Notes: generated by a model not told the origin, from the sequence alone. A stretch of DNA of 64,000 nucleotides from Alectoria sarmentosa (GCA_009733775.1 WOGZ01000060.1:1-64000); one strand, 5' to 3'. Positions 1-14,055 are shown, numbered from the stretch's first letter. Numbers and translations: made by a program.

Positions 1-159
1 GTAGGGGGCAAAAGATGTAAGATTTGTATATACAAATTTTTGATGAGGGCGCTCAAGAGACCTAAAAGCCGCTATTCGAACGTTAATCGAAAAGCGTAAT
101 GATTCCGAATTTATGATTGACTGCATATATAAATTCAAGGTTTTTTAACTTAGTTTTAC

Positions 160-355
160 ATTATTCTTTTATATAATAAAGATAAATGTATTAAATAAAA
201 TAATTAAGTAAAGAAAAAAATTATATACAAAAAAAGACTTTTAAATAAATTTAAATATTTTTATCAAAATACGTTAAATTCAATTAAATAACGTTAAAGA
301 AATATAATAATAAAAAAATGTTAACTTTACAAAAAATGTAAAATACGCTTATAAC
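160..355. repeat. LTR-like remnant related to element C
   Basis: The end of this stretch reads AAAATACGCTTATAACA and is followed by a CTATTTTCTTTTT tract. The LTR of element C at 13865-14055 ends AAAATACGCTCGTAACA and is followed by TTATTTTCTTTTT. Further similarity lies in an AAAATTATATA...AAAGAC block about 100 bases upstream. This suggests the inner edge of a related LTR element whose other LTR lies outside the window or is unrecognisable. The left boundary is a guess. Confidence 0.4.
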
Positions 356-2666
356 ACTATTTTCTTTTTTTAAAAACGATGTTTCAGCGTTATAAAAATC
401 TAAAATAAATGTTTATAATTCGTTATATATCTTTAAAACTCTTAATTAATAATCATTTTTAATCGAGGAAAATTACGACGATGATAACGATAATAATATA
501 TCGAAAGAACTTTTTTTAATAACATCGTCGATGCTATAATATTTTATCAATTTAATCGTTTGAAAATAATATAAATTTATCAAAAATTAACGTTATAATC
601 GACGTCGAAGTATTTAAAAATTCGAAGTTAATTTAATATTCGATATTTAAACGAAGAAAAAATCGCAAAAGTTATACGATATAGAAAAAAAACTCACACT
701 TTTTTTTATATTCATTATCATAATTTTAACAAAAAACTATTCTTTCGAATCGAAAAAAAAACACGTTATTATAATTAATATAATTTATTTAAACATTTTT
801 AACTTCTCATTTTTCGTCGATGTTAAGAAATTGAAATTAAGCTTTTTTCAAAATCTTTATATTAATTTTCGTTTGTTTATAAACGATATAATTTTTTCGA
901 TAATAATCGACTTTATTATACGTATAATAAATATATTTACTCGCATTTTTTATTTTTATTTTATAATCGAGACGTAAATAATTTTAATAGTTTAAAATAA
1001 CGTTAATTTTTAATATTATAATAATAACTATAAACGACTTTTTTATAATTTAATAATAATTCGAGTAAAAATTATTTTGAATATTTGAATATAATAGTTT
1101 ATTTATTAATTATTATTTAATTTATTTAAAAATTTATAAATAGATCGTAAAATTACGTTAAACTCGATAAGATATTATTAATATTAAAAAAAGTAAAATA
1201 CGATCGTAACAATTTAAATAAATACTTATTAACGTTTTTTAAAATAAAGTTTTTTTTAATATAATATATTATTCAATTATTAAATTATGAAATAATATAA
1301 ATATTTCGAAAAACGTTATTTATATAATAATTATTAATTAATTAAAAGTTTTATTTTATTTTAAAAACTTAATTATTTTATATAAAGTTAACGTTATTAA
1401 TGAAAATAAAGATGTTTAAAAAAAATCTAGTTTTTTTTCTTCGTTGTAAATTAATTCTTGAATTTTTAATAAAAAAGTTTATTTTTTAATACTCAAAAAT
1501 TTAAATAAGTACTTTTTCGTTACAAAATCAATATTAATTTTTGAAGTTACAAATTATTTCGTTTACTTATTCGATTGTTTATTTAATTTTATATAAAACA
1601 TTTATAACATCATTTTTTTGATTATAATTTAATAATATCGAAGAATTATTATCTAAAAGTAATTTCATTTAAAACGAAATTAATTAAATATAATTATAAA
1701 TTTAATAAATTTAACTTACGTTTATTAATTAAATAAAGAAATAAATAATTGTTTATATACGCATTTATTTAAATTATAAAAAGTAATTGCGAGCGATTAT
1801 ATAGACAATATTGTATCAATTTTATAACGTGAATTTTTTTTCTTTACATTATCGTTCAAACGTACGTATTGCATTAAACTAAAAAATTTCAATTTCTGCT
1901 TCGAACGCACGCTACGACATCATATTAAAAAAATATAATATCTAAATCTCAATCTTTTTTACGATAAGAAATATTTATTTTAATAATCGAATAAATTTAA
2001 TTTAATTGCGTAATATACGAAATCACGACGTTACGCGACGTAATCGAAATTAAATTAATATAAATATAACAATTTTAATGTAAAAGAGTATACGATATTA
2101 AATTAATATAATCATAATTTATTTTATTATTAATCGTTAACTTAAAGCGTTCGTTTGATATAAAGATTCATTATTTTTTTATATTTTCACGAATATTTAA
2201 AATCTTAATATCGTTAAAACGTAAAAACTTTATTTAAAGAAATTAATTCGAGAAGAAATTATATAACGATAATAGTAATCGATATTTTTAACATTATTAT
2301 TTATAAACACGTAAAATTAATTTTGAAAATTATATTTATAATAAATATATCGTATAAGCTCGATTAAAAAATAAATATTATCGTTTAAAAATATTTCGTA
2401 AGCGTAACGAGAAAAAGAATTTTATTATCGAAATATAACATAATATAATTATTTATTTTTAAAGATAATAATTATTATATATATTTAAAATAAATTAATA
2501 AAAAAAATGAATATATACGTTTTCTTAATTATATTAAATAATAAACCATCGCGTAATTAAATTACGACTTTAATTATTAACAATTATTTTATTTTTAAGA
2601 TAACAATTTTTTACTTAATTATTTTATTTAATATATTTATATAATATTATTTTAAATTAATTAAAT

Positions 2667-2815
2667 CGTATATAATAATTTTATATTAATAATATATAAA
2701 ATATAATATTATAAAAAGTAATTAATTATTATATTTATGTTATAAAATATTATTACGTTAAGTTAATTAAGTTAATATTATAAATATATATAAAAAAAGT
2801 AAAGTTATAATAATA
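2667..2815 (+). repeat. Degraded dispersed repeat, copy 1
   Basis: Shares the run AATAATTTTATATTAATAAT and a collinear series of weaker matches with 62522-62675, in the same orientation. The copies differ mostly by A/G and C/T exchanges and small gaps. It is probably a piece of a transposon family that also seeded the right-hand AT island. No coding content is visible. Confidence 0.5.
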
Positions 2816-2952
2816 ATTTTTTTTATAATTTATTATATATATAAAAAAACTTTTAAAAATTTAAAAAGTAATTATAATTCAAAACTTAAATTCTATCTTT
2901 AAACGTTATATATTAATATTTTTTTTTATTTTTTTTTTTTTTTAAATATACG

Positions 2953-3029
2953 TAAATTAAAATTAAAATTAAAATTAAAATTAAAATTAAAATTAAAATT
3001 AAAGTTAAAATTGAAATTAAAATTGAAAA
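2953..3029. repeat. Hexanucleotide tract, about 12 copies of TTAAAA-type units
   Basis: A near-perfect 6-bp tandem repeat of TTAAAA, with scattered variants TTAAAG and TTGAAA in its right half. The variants contain G where the main unit has A, so the ancestral unit had more G. TTGAAA or a TTAGGG-like unit are both possible ancestors. The tract sits directly left of the 168-bp array. Confidence 0.85.
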
Positions 3030-3039
3030 AAAATTAATT

Positions 3040-4040
3040 CGCGATATAAAATATAAAATTTTAATATAAATTATTATTTAAAAACTTATTTTAAGCGTTT
3101 TATAATAAATTTATTATTATCGAATTATTTATATATATTTTATTTTTAAATATGTGCGTACTTCGATTATAAAGCTCGATAAACTTTTCAATTAAATTTG
3201 TTTTTTTAAAACTTTAAATTTAAACGTAAAATAAATTTAAAAATAAAATATATAAAACGTTTTATAATAAAAAAATTTATACGATAAAAAAAAGTCGAGT
3301 TTTTAAGTTTAAATTTCTTTAAAAGCGTACGCATATATAAAAATAGTTTTTTTTATTACGTAATAATTATTCGCTTTTTTCAAAATTAAATTTTTATATA
3401 ACTTTTATTATTTAAAAGTTTTATTTAAAGCGTTTTATAATAAATATTTAAATTTAAATTAAAAAAGTTAAAAAATAAAAGTTAATTATTTCAAAATTTT
3501 ACGTAAATAAAAAGTAAAAAATTTAACTTTTATAAAACTGTTATTATTTTTAAAATTTTAAAATTTTATTTTACGTTAATTTTTAAGATTTTTATTTAAA
3601 ACGTATTGTAATAAAAGTTTTTTTTAATTAAAAAAGTCGAGTTATTGAGGCTGATTTCCTTAAAAGCGTGCGCAAACTTAAAAACTTATTCGACAAGCGC
3701 TGAAATTTGAGTCACTCTTTTGAGGCTTCAGGCTCGAATGTGACATAAATCTTTGAAAACTCTGCCTGAAGCGCCTGGCAACAAAAATCTCATTCGATAA
3801 AAAGAGCCCGATTATTAAGGCTAATTTCCCTAAAAGCGTGCGCAAATTAAAGAAACTATTCGACAAGCTCTGAAATTTGACTCACTCTTTTGGGGCTTTG
3901 GGCTCGAATGTGGCAAATATCTTTGAGAATTCTGCCTAAAGCGTCTTGCATAAACATTTTCATTTGCCAAAAAGAGTCGAGTCATTAAGGAAAATTACCC
4001 TAAAAGCTTGCGCAATTGTAAAAAGAGAAGCTCGAGTTTT
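3040..4040. repeat. 168-bp satellite array, left block
   Basis: Tandem units recognisable by AAAAGTCGAGTTATTAAGG, CCCTAAAAGCGTGCGCAA and CTTGCATAAA motifs. The GTGCGCAA landmark falls near 3670, 3840 and 4010, giving a period of about 168-170 bp. Units left of about 3600 are so AT-rich that only traces such as AAAGCGTTTTATAATAAA remain. The array is interrupted at 4040 by element B and resumes at 23730. Confidence 0.85.
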
Positions 4041-4339
4041 TGTAAAACGTATTACCTACGTCGCTAAGTAAACGCAGATAAATAAATATATATGAAAGAC
4101 GTAATGTCATTATTGAATTCAATAATTAAATTGTATAATAAAATTAATCTTTAAAGATTAAAAAAAAACTTTAAAGTATATTAAATAAATATATATTTAT
4201 TAAACATTCTCATCAGCGAGATAATTGTGAAATTAATTCAATTAAATTTAAATTCTATAATTTTTATAAAAACTTATAAAAAATGACGTCACGATGGCGC
4301 ATATCTTATATAAAGCGCATGCGATTATTCGATTTAACA
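4041..4339 (-). repeat. 3' LTR of element B
   Basis: 299 bp, starting TGTAAAACGTATTACCTACG and ending TTTAACA, so it has TG...CA ends. It aligns without length change to 23431-23729. The differences seen are mostly transitions. It is preceded by GTTTT and followed by a pyrimidine tract TCTCTCTCTTT, which is the polypurine tract on the minus strand. Confidence 0.92.
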
Positions 4340-6074
4340 ATTATCTCTCTCTTTAAATTCTGATTTTTAAATGTTTATATTAAAAAAGAATTTTATATGA
4401 TGTTTATTAAAAAAACCTTTAAATTTTATAAAAGAAATAAGAGAAAAGAGTTATTATAGCGTTATCGTTCTTACGACGCAACATTATAATTCGTAATAAA
4501 ATAATTTTTTAACGTTAAATAATAATAATAATTATATTATATTATTAACTTTATAACATTTTTTTAAAATGTTAAATTATAAACATTTTCAATGAAGTAA
4601 CATAATCGATAAAAACTTCTTTTTATCATATACATTTATTTATTTAATTTTTAATAACGATGTTTCAAATATAACGATTTCGTTTTTTTTATATTAAAAA
4701 ACAATAATAAAGCTGAGAAATAACGTGTTTTATAAATATCACAATAATAATATATATTCGCTAACGTTATTAAAACGCGCATTATTATTCGATATTCACT
4801 CGTTATTATATTACGACGTTAAATTATATATAAAAATTTAATTTTTAATTTTAATTTTTTTTTCTTTGCAATTTTTTTCATTTTATTTATAAATGCTTAA
4901 TTTGATTATGCGATAACGATAACATTATAATTAATTTCGTATATAATTTTCTCATTATAATATAAACTCAAAATTATTATAAATATCGTAACTTTATCGT
5001 TTGCGTTTAATGATTTTATTAACACGTTTTATAAACATTTTATATAGTAAAATAATAACATTAATATTAATAACAATATCAATAATAAGTTCATTATCGC
5101 TTAATAATCGCAATTATTAATTATCGATTATTTTGTTTTATCATCGCTTAATAATCGGCATCGTTAATAATTTATAATAATCGCTGCGTTAAGATTTCGC
5201 TTATTTATTAAGATAAAATGCGAAGGAATTCGCGACGTGTACGACGTTATAATTTAACGTTTGATTTTATTCGCGCACGAGCGCACATCGATAAAAAAAT
5301 TATTCAATAACGCAAATAATAAAAGCGCACAATAACGATAACTTCGACTATTTTTATCATTATTATTAATTTATAACATAAACTCGACGCGATAAATAAG
5401 CGTATCAACGAATTAAAAAATATAAACACGCTTTTAAAATAAAAACTCAATAATTTACGTGAATTCGAAAAAGAATTAATGAAAAACGATAAATCTTTTT
5501 CGAAAGATTTGAAATCGAATGTTGCTTTAACGAATAATTTCATAAACAACGATAATATTAAATCATCGATTCTCTTTAAAAAATTCGTTTTCGATTTAAT
5601 ATTTGATTAAAAGATTTACGATATCGAAAAAATGTAATAAGATTGAATAACGATTTGTTTTTACGATAGCGTTAATATAAAAAACTTAAAATAATCTCTT
5701 TAATGACATTTTTAAATATCTTTTTTAAAAATCATATTTATAATAATAACATATATTTTAATGCGATATATTTTCGTTATAACATTTTATAATTTAAATA
5801 ATAAACAATAATATTATTTTTTAACACACATATTTATCGTAATAAAAATTTAAAAACGCGCTTATAATAAAAACATCGTTTTTAAACATTATTATTTTTA
5901 ATAAACATTTAAGTTTTATTACGTCGTTTTCGCTTGCTACGCGATAATATCTTATATAATTAATTAATTTTTTTAAAATCGAGCTTTTCATTTTATTATT
6001 TTTCGCTTATTACTCGATTATTTATTAAAAACATTAATTAAATTATTAATATTTAAAATATTTTCGTTTGATAT

Positions 6075-6334
6075 TGTGAGATAACAAGATCTCTTTTTAA
6101 TGAAGCTACGTAATAGCTAGGCAATCACGAGGTTTATAAACGTAATAACGAATTTCAATCGATAAATTACTAAATGAACTAATAATTAAAAAAAAAAAAA
6201 AAAAAAAGGGGAATTGCGAATATTTAAGACTTTTGTCGAACATATTAAAGACGCACTCTAATTGCATAACACGCAATTTAATAAACGACCTAAACGAACT
6301 TTATCAAATCGCTTTAAATATTTTCGCTCTTATA
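6075..6334 (-). repeat. 3' LTR of element A
   Basis: Begins TGTGAGATAACAAGATCTC; its partner at 13179 begins TATAAGATAACAAAATCTC, differing only by G-to-A changes. It ends CGCTCTTATA, where the terminal CA appears to have decayed to TA. It contains a homopolymer A run of about 20 that explains the 1-bp length difference. Confidence 0.9.
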
Positions 6335-9017
6335 ATTATTTCTTTTCTTATGAGATTTAATTCTTAAATTTTGATACGATTATATATTGCAATTAAATGC
6401 TTGCGAGCTTTTCATATTTATTTATATTATTTATTATTAATTAAACGTAATCTAAATTAACGTTTATTGTTTTAAAACACATAAATTGCTCACTATAAAT
6501 CTTTATAAACATGTTAATATATTTATATATTATAATCGCGATAACGTAATTATAATTATTATTACCTTAATTAATAAAGCGCGAGCATTTTATAATTATA
6601 TTGCGATATACTATTATCGCTATTGCGAAATGCGATTATTATTATTAATTGTTATAATTTTATTATTATTATCATTTAAAAATCGCGCTAATGAGTTTAA
6701 AGTCTCATTTTTATTCTAATTTTTTAACAATAATAACATTAATATCAATATCAACATCATTATTAATAAGTGTTATATCTTTTTTCATATTTATTATTTT
6801 ATTTATATCTCTTATTATCGCAATAATACATTAACGAATTATACATTATCGCAACAACGAGACGTATATATCAATTAAAATAACAATTAAATGAGATTAT
6901 AATCATTTAACTTAATCAACTTTATTTCATAATAAGTATTTTAAAGAGCATTTGAGCTTGCTCAATTTGATTATAAAAATCAACGAAATTCGTAAAAAAC
7001 ATATTAATAATGTTGATAATGAACTCAATCATTTCTTATCATCGTCGTGATTCTTCGAATCGTTTTCTTCGTAAATTGAAAATTAACAATGTGAGAACTT
7101 TTAATTTATAAATATAACTATTGCCGCCGCTACTACTGCCTTTATTTTTATCTTTATTTTTATTATCGCTTTTATTATTACTCCTCCCTTTTCTCTTATT
7201 TATAAATATAAAAAATTGCTTTAAAAAATGTTTAATTAATAAGATTAACAATTATCATTATTATAATAATTTTGATTATTCTCGTTTATAAATATTCACA
7301 TTTGTTACGAAAAAGTGCTTAATTAATGAAATCAACAATTATTTTTATTATTATCACTCTTTTTCTTATTCTCTTTCCTCTCATCGTTCGAAATACGTTA
7401 TTTGAAAAGAATTAATAAATGTTTAAAAGATTGCGTTAACGCGTGTTAAATCTTCGTTTATTTTCATTATATGCGTGTTTTCGCGAATAACTTTCGCGCG
7501 ATTTATATCGAATCGCGAATTGACACGCGTCAATTTAAATGCGATCGATGCTCTCGCGAAAATCATTTTTGCGTGATCGATTTCTTCGCTTTCGTTTATC
7601 AAATTATTATATGTGTTATCATCGTCGTTGATAACGACGTTCGCGACGCTTTACGCATTTGAGAAGATAAAACAATCTTAATTAATATATACGAGAGTTT
7701 TATTAATAGAAGTAATTGTCGTGCGTATCGTCGTCTCTTTTTTTATTATTATTATTTTTATTATCTTTGTCATTATTGTTATTATTTTCGCTGTTATCTT
7801 TTATCGTTTTTTAACGATTTTTATTAATAAAAAATTACTTTTCAATATAAGAAAATATATAAATTAATGTTAAACAATTATACTTATGTTTATGATCTTT
7901 GAAATCATTGTTTTTTTTATAATACGAGGCGTTTCGATATATTAAAATATATATATATGTGAATATATATAAGTCTTCGAGCTTTTTTTAATCGTTTTTA
8001 TTAAATCTTTTAATTAAAAATTTGCTTACGAGCCCTTTATTATTATTTTTTTTGTGATTTATTTCATTTCTTAATTTTTTATGACGATTGCGCTTTTTAT
8101 TTTATTTTAAATATTGATTTACGTAATTTCTTTACTTGTTTGAAATTTTTAATTACGTTTTTAACATTTTCGAAATGTTTTATTAATTTTCACGAAGCTT
8201 TATAAGATGAGAAATCTTTTTAATTAATGAAATACTCAATCTCGTTATTGCGAATTCTTTTATTTAACATTTTATTAATTTTTTATTCATCTTTATCATT
8301 AATCAAAATTGTTTATAATTTTAAATCATCGTCACGCGAGTATCAAGATTTTAATAATAACACATAAAATACAAAATGAATTTTTTTATATTTAATAAAA
8401 AAATTTAATTTATAAACTTACGTGTTTATCTTCTTTAACATTTCGAAAGATTTAAATTATTTGTAATCGAATTTCTTTTTTGATCGCAGAGTGCGTATAT
8501 TTAAATTTTATAATAATATTTTATTTTCTTTTTGAAAGATTATAACACGATAATGATTATTATAATATTTTGCTTATTGCTTTGATACTCGCTTTTATAA
8601 CTCTTTTAAATGTGATTTTATACTTCGTAATTATTTTGCTCGCTTTATAATAAGTGATATTTCTTCTTTTAAGATTTTGCTCTTAAAAGCATTTTTTAAA
8701 TTTATTATATATCTCATTAACAATTTTTGCGAAGTCTTATTGATGTTTACGTGTATATTGTTATTATATACGAACGTAATTATTGATAAAATTTTAGATT
8801 AATTATCTTATTTATAATTATAATAAGTTCGCAAATAATGTTCAAAAATTTTATTTTATTTTTTAATTTAATTATTTGTTTGAAGGTGAAACGCAATATT
8901 AAATCTTCGCTTCGCATTCAAATATTAATATAACATTATTCAAAACTTATTTATAAACAATGAGTCTCGATTTGAAATCAAGTTTCGCATTATATCTCAT
9001 AACGATACGAACTCTCA

Positions 9018-9254
9018 TCACATAATATTAACAAACTTATTAACTTTCAAATCTTTTATAATTGTTATATACGTTACGTATTTTATTAATTTATTTATCA
9101 AAATTAAAATAAAGTTATAAATCTTATTAATATATAAATCTCTCGCAGATGATAAGTTTATAATGAAATTCAATATTATAATGTAAAATGAATTCACGTT
9201 ATTTGATAATATTAATATCAATTCGTTATAAGATTTATAATAATGAATTCGCAT
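9018..9254 (-). pseudogene. Integrase core remnant of element A
   Basis: A 78-codon open stretch matches the start of the retroviral-type integrase core of Ty3/Gypsy elements: the block usually read as LDFI-DLPPSR...YD-ILV-VDRFTK is recognisable as LNFIINLSSARD followed by IYNFILILINKLIKY. Two aspartates expected there, including the first catalytic one, are asparagine. Asp-to-Asn is the outcome of G-to-A change in GAY codons. The remainder of the integrase is not open. It lies about 1.6 kb downstream of the RT remnant, as in normal Gypsy order. Confidence 0.8.
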
Positions 9255-10835
9255 TCTTTAACAATCGAGATAAATGCGAATATAATTTATTATATCGCTT
9301 ATTATATTTATTTAATAATATTTAAATTTAATATCTTTTTTAATGCGCTTACGAAAAAAGTGCTTAACATTAAAATCATTATAATTTATATAAAGAATTT
9401 CTTTTTTCGTAACAAAATCGTTAAAAACATAAATTGCGAGATCACGACGTAACAATTCATTCTCATCGATTTTTCATTTCGAAAATTTATTTTATTTAAT
9501 AACGTGTTTTTAACGTCACTTTTTATTCGCAATGAAAACGTTTTTACGTTATAATTTAAATAATTATGCGATCATCGATTTTCATAATTTCAAATAAAAT
9601 CTTTTCAATTTTAAAATTTAATAAATTAAAAATCGAAATAACATTATAACGTTTAAAATACGTGTTTATTTATCGAGCGCTCTTTTATTTAAGTTTATAA
9701 CTTAAATATTTACAATAATAATATCGTTTAATTGCTTCGTTAATGTTACGAATTTAATTATAATAAATACGTTATTGCGTTTTTACAAATCAAATTAATA
9801 TTTTTAATTACGAAGCTTATTTCGTAAAATAAAGAGAAAATCATCATTATTATTTTCGCTATTATTTGATTTAATAATGTTAAATCTTTTTAATAACGCA
9901 TTCGCAGAATTGAATTTATTTTTACGATATTCGATTATAAAGTTAAACGCAATTAATTTCTCAATTCAATAAATCTGCTTCGCATTGAATTTTTTTATCG
10001 TCATAAAATAACGCAAATTGTTATAATTTAAAATTATACGAATGAAATGCTTGTTTTTTTATAAATAATGTCTTCAATTTTTAAAATTTAATATAATCGC
10101 ATATAATTTTTTATCATATGTGTTTCAACGAGACTTAACTCTTTTAAACTTATAATTGAAAAACGTAATAAAATGTTATTGCCCATCTTTAATTAATTAA
10201 TTAAACACATTATTTATATTTGTTTTAAAAATATTGATTTTCATAATAAGCGATGTTTTTCAATTATAATATTTCAAGATAAATATTATAATGAACACTC
10301 ACTTGAGAGTCTCAAAAGTTTCGCGTGTTTTTTTAATAAACACGAAAAATAACTTAATTTCGCTCTTTTTTGCTCCGCGCGTAACATTAATTAAAAACGC
10401 AATTATTTACGAAAATCCCTTCACGAATCAACGATAAAAGTTTACGAATTTTAAAAAGATTAATATATTCTTAACAAAATTTGATTTTGATTATTTAATA
10501 ATAATTTTAATACGCGTTAATTTCATTTAAATGTCACGTTAATTTATAATGAATTTTAGAAAAATAATCTCGTTGCGATTAAAAGCGCATTTCGATAATT
10601 TTATATAAAATCGATGCTTTAATAGCGCGCGTAACATCGTTTATACGTGCTTTTAATATAAATCTTTCATTTTAAAATAAATTAATACGTCATTTAAATA
10701 TATTATACAAAAAATGTCGATATACGATTTGAGTGCTTTATTTATATATGTTTGAAAGATTACGAAAACATTTGCGAGATTAAAAAACATTATTTGATAT
10801 TTAAATTAATCATAACGAGTTCGAAAGGCGATTTT

Positions 10836-11267
10836 TTATTTATCATTTTTTCGAATTCGTATTTTATGATACGCATTGCGAATATTAATCTTAATAAAAT
10901 ATTTCGCATATACGAATCTTTTTAAGATTTCTGAAAATAACGATAACGAATAATTATTCTTAATAATTATCTCATTGAATTCTTTATAATCGACACATAA
11001 TTGTAATGAATTATTTATTTTTTTAACGAACAATATCGACGAGTTAATCTGATTATTTAAAAATCAAATTCACTTTTTTTCAAACGCGTTATTTAAATAG
11101 TCTTTTATCATTATGAATTCATCATGTGACATATTGTAAATTAAATCGCTTTTAAATAATTTATTAAATTGTAAGTTTATAAAATGCTCGATCTGATTGT
11201 GCGTATTAAAATTATTAAACAATTTTTTTGAAAAGACTTTTAATAGATTTTCAAATTGTTTAAACAC
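10836..11267 (-). pseudogene. Reverse transcriptase remnant of element A
   Basis: Two adjacent open stretches (11070-11267 and 10836-11033) cover the Gypsy RT N-terminus. The first holds a FKQFENLLKVFSKK block and a YNMSHDEFIMIKDYL block, matching the conserved YxMSPxELxxLKxYL region. The second holds LQLCVDYKEFNEIIIKNNYS and KINIRNAYHKIRI, matching the RT motif 1 and motif 2 region. The catalytic Asp of the second block is Asn. The frame stops exactly after KNDK, where the family has a conserved Trp, consistent with TGG turning into a stop by RIP. Confidence 0.88.
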
Positions 11268-13178
11268 GTTAAAATCATTTAATTATATGATATCATATCG
11301 CATAACCTCATCGCAATTACTCTCATTACTTTCAAATAAAATCTAATATAAAAATGCGATATACACTTATTTTATATCATGCGTAATTGTTATATTAATC
11401 AACGACACAAATAAATTCACATTTATTATTGCGACATTTGTTTACTTCTCATCATTTATAAGAAAATCGCGATAAATTCAAAATTGCTCGCGTCAATAAA
11501 TATCAAAATCGATATCATAAATTTAAAAAAAATCAAAAATAAGGTCATATTTTTATATATTCATAATATACGTCTTCAAAATTTACTTTTATTTTCTATC
11601 TCGATTGTTTATAAAATTAAATATTAAATTATGCGTTTTATATGAGAATATGCGATAATTATTAATAACACGTATCATTATTAACACGTATTCAAATTTA
11701 AAAATTTACGTCTCTTTAATAAAAGATTGCGACATAAAAATTTCCTCATTATTGATATTTATCAAAATAATTATTTCACGCTTATCATTTAATATAATAA
11801 TTTCATTTTTTAATATTAAAAAGCGAAATCGTTATTTGATAAATAATGTGTTTAATACTATAACGGCAAGCATTAAACTTTATCTTTTCTCTTATTAAAG
11901 ACTCGATTACGTGTTTTATTATTCGTAATATAATTTAAACAATCAAATAAATTTTTGAAATGTCTTTTTTATTAACAATCTCAGTATTCAATCTTAATAA
12001 AAAAAGATCTTTGCTTGATTTTAAAATCGTTATCTTCGAATTTATTTCGTATAGACTTTTGATTTTACGATATCGAAGAGAATAAACCCTTTTTTTGATT
12101 TTTTTGATTTTTAATATGCTGTTTTTAAAGCTTCGCATATTGATTATTGCTTTTTTAATGATTTATTTTATCATCAAAACGAGTTTTATTTAAAATAAAT
12201 AGTTTTTTTATTCTTCGCAGCCTTTGCTCGATATTCTGATATTGTTATAATAATGTGACATAAATAATAAATTAAATTGCATTCTTTATTGCTTTTAAAG
12301 AAATTTTTTCTATCGTCTTATCTCGTAAAGTTTTTATGTGTTTTATATCGATCACATAATGATCTCGTTACGATTATAACATAATAAGATAATCATTAAA
12401 GTTTATAATCGATTAATCGTCTTTTATGACAACCTTGATTAATTAATGATCAACATTATAAAATTTGATAACTGAATTACGAATTTAATTTAAATATCAT
12501 TTCTTATATTCGTTTCAAATAGGTTCGTCGATATCACGTAATATAACATTTCATGCATTTTTTTAAATTTACTTTTTAACATCGACTAAAAAAACAAAAA
12601 ATTAATGAGTTTTTTTTTCATTCATTCGAAAATCGATATGAGATGTCGAAGCGATATAATTCTCACAATTTCGAAAAAACATAATCGTCGAATTGTAATT
12701 ATTGAGGTGTTGCGTGTTAAATATTTTGATAACGTTTATCTTTTTGCGACTTAATTCGCGATAATAATTATTATTATATTCGCGACGATGTTTTTATGCG
12801 TTTTGCATTTCGATCAATTTAAGTTTTTCGATAATCAAATATTTTTCAACATCAAGTTTTAAGAGTCGAAAGCGTTAAATTTGAATCAAATTTATAAGGC
12901 GAAAATCTTTATCGACAAATGAAAAATTGTCAAATACGACATTTTGATGATCATCGTTTCGATCAACAATGTTATTAAAACTCGTATCGATGTCAAAGTT
13001 AACATCATAATTGTTTAATTGCGAAGCAAACGTGTTTTGATGAAAATCGCTTATTAGATTAAAAACGTTATTGATAATTTATAATGAAACGTTTTTATTT
13101 CACAAATCAATAAAATCGACTTGCGAATTATTTATTATAATTAATTGAATAATTTTATGCAAATGAAATTATTAAAAC

Positions 13179-13439
13179 TATAAGATAACAAAATCTCTTT
13201 TCAATGAAACTGCGTAACAATTAAGCAATCACGAAGTTTATAAACATAATAACGAATTTCAATCGATAAGTTATTAAATGAATTAATAATTAAAAAAAAA
13301 AAAAAGAAAAAAGAGAAATTATAAGTATTTAAGACTTTTGTCGAGCATGCTAAAGACGCACCCTAGCTGCGTAGCACGCAGTTTAATAAGCAATTTAAGC
13401 GAGCCTTATTAAATCGCTTTGAATACTTTCGCTCTTATA
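13179..13439 (-). repeat. 5' LTR of element A
   Basis: Same orientation as 6075-6334 and collinear along its whole length. It retains more G and C in the AAAGACGCACCCTAGCTGCG region than the left copy, so the two LTRs decayed independently. It ends CGCTCTTATA. Confidence 0.9.
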
Positions 13440-13864
13440 AATATTCATTAATTATATTTATCGTTTTAATTAATTCATTTAATTTTATATTAAACGTCTT
13501 TTTTATTTTTAATTTTATTGATAATTTTTTCGATTTTTCACATTTCATTATTATCGATAAGATCAAAAATTTGTATAAATGAAATATTCGTTTTATTCGC
13601 GCATTTATAATAATAATAAAGCTTAAATAACGATATATAAAAGATATTATGAATTTTATAAAAAAAAAATAACAATAATCGATACGTCTGCGCGTTTATC
13701 TTATTTATAATTCAAATTTTTTTTACGAATTTATAAAATAACTTCTTATTTAAACGTTTTTATTTAAGGTTTTTAATCGTTAACATTATTAAATCGTTTA
13801 CTTTATAACTTTAAAATTAATGCGATTTGTTATATTATTTGATTTAAACTATAATAACGTTTTA

Positions 13865-14055
13865 TGTTAAAATTAATATAAAGTTTAAGATTATATGAGT
13901 GTATATAACGAGAATAATAAGTCTAGAAAATTATATAAAAAGAAAAAGACCTATATATAAATTTCTAAATTACGCTAAAATCGATAAATTCAATAAAATT
14001 AAGTAAACAATAAAATTAAATAAATAATAAAGCTGAATAAAATACGCTCGTAACA
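13865..14055 (-). repeat. LTR of element C, left copy
   Basis: 191 bp starting TGTTAAAATTAATATAAAG and ending ACGCTCGTAACA, preceded by the duplication TTTTA. The right copy at 18934-19124 has identical length and begins TATTAAAATTAACATAAAA, with TG decayed to TA. Confidence 0.9.

Larger units (their letters stand above)
1..3040. repeat. AT-rich RIP-degraded repeat block, left edge
   Basis: Apart from the first 120 bases this stretch is strongly AT-rich, broken by stops in all frames, and holds no open frame worth calling. It looks like several transposon remnants worn down by C-to-T and G-to-A changes. Two pieces can be tied to other places in the window: an LTR-like end near 160-355 that resembles element C, and a segment at about 2667-2815 that matches 62522-62675 in the same orientation. 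The rest cannot be assigned. Confidence 0.8.
6075..13439 (-). mobile_element. Ty3/Gypsy LTR retrotransposon A, nested in B
   Basis: Flanked by direct LTRs of 260 bp (6075-6334) and 261 bp (13179-13439). The neighbouring 5-mers are GATAT (6070-6074) and AATAT (13440-13444), a target duplication with one G-to-A difference. A minus-strand purine tract (AAGAAAAGAAATAAT) abuts the left LTR, and reverse transcriptase (10836-11267) and integrase (9018-9254) remnants are on the minus strand in the right order. The length of 7365 bp is typical for Gypsy. A 67-codon minus frame at 11935-12138, upstream of the RT, is probably gag or protease sequence but is not recognisable. All frames are broken. Confidence 0.92.
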
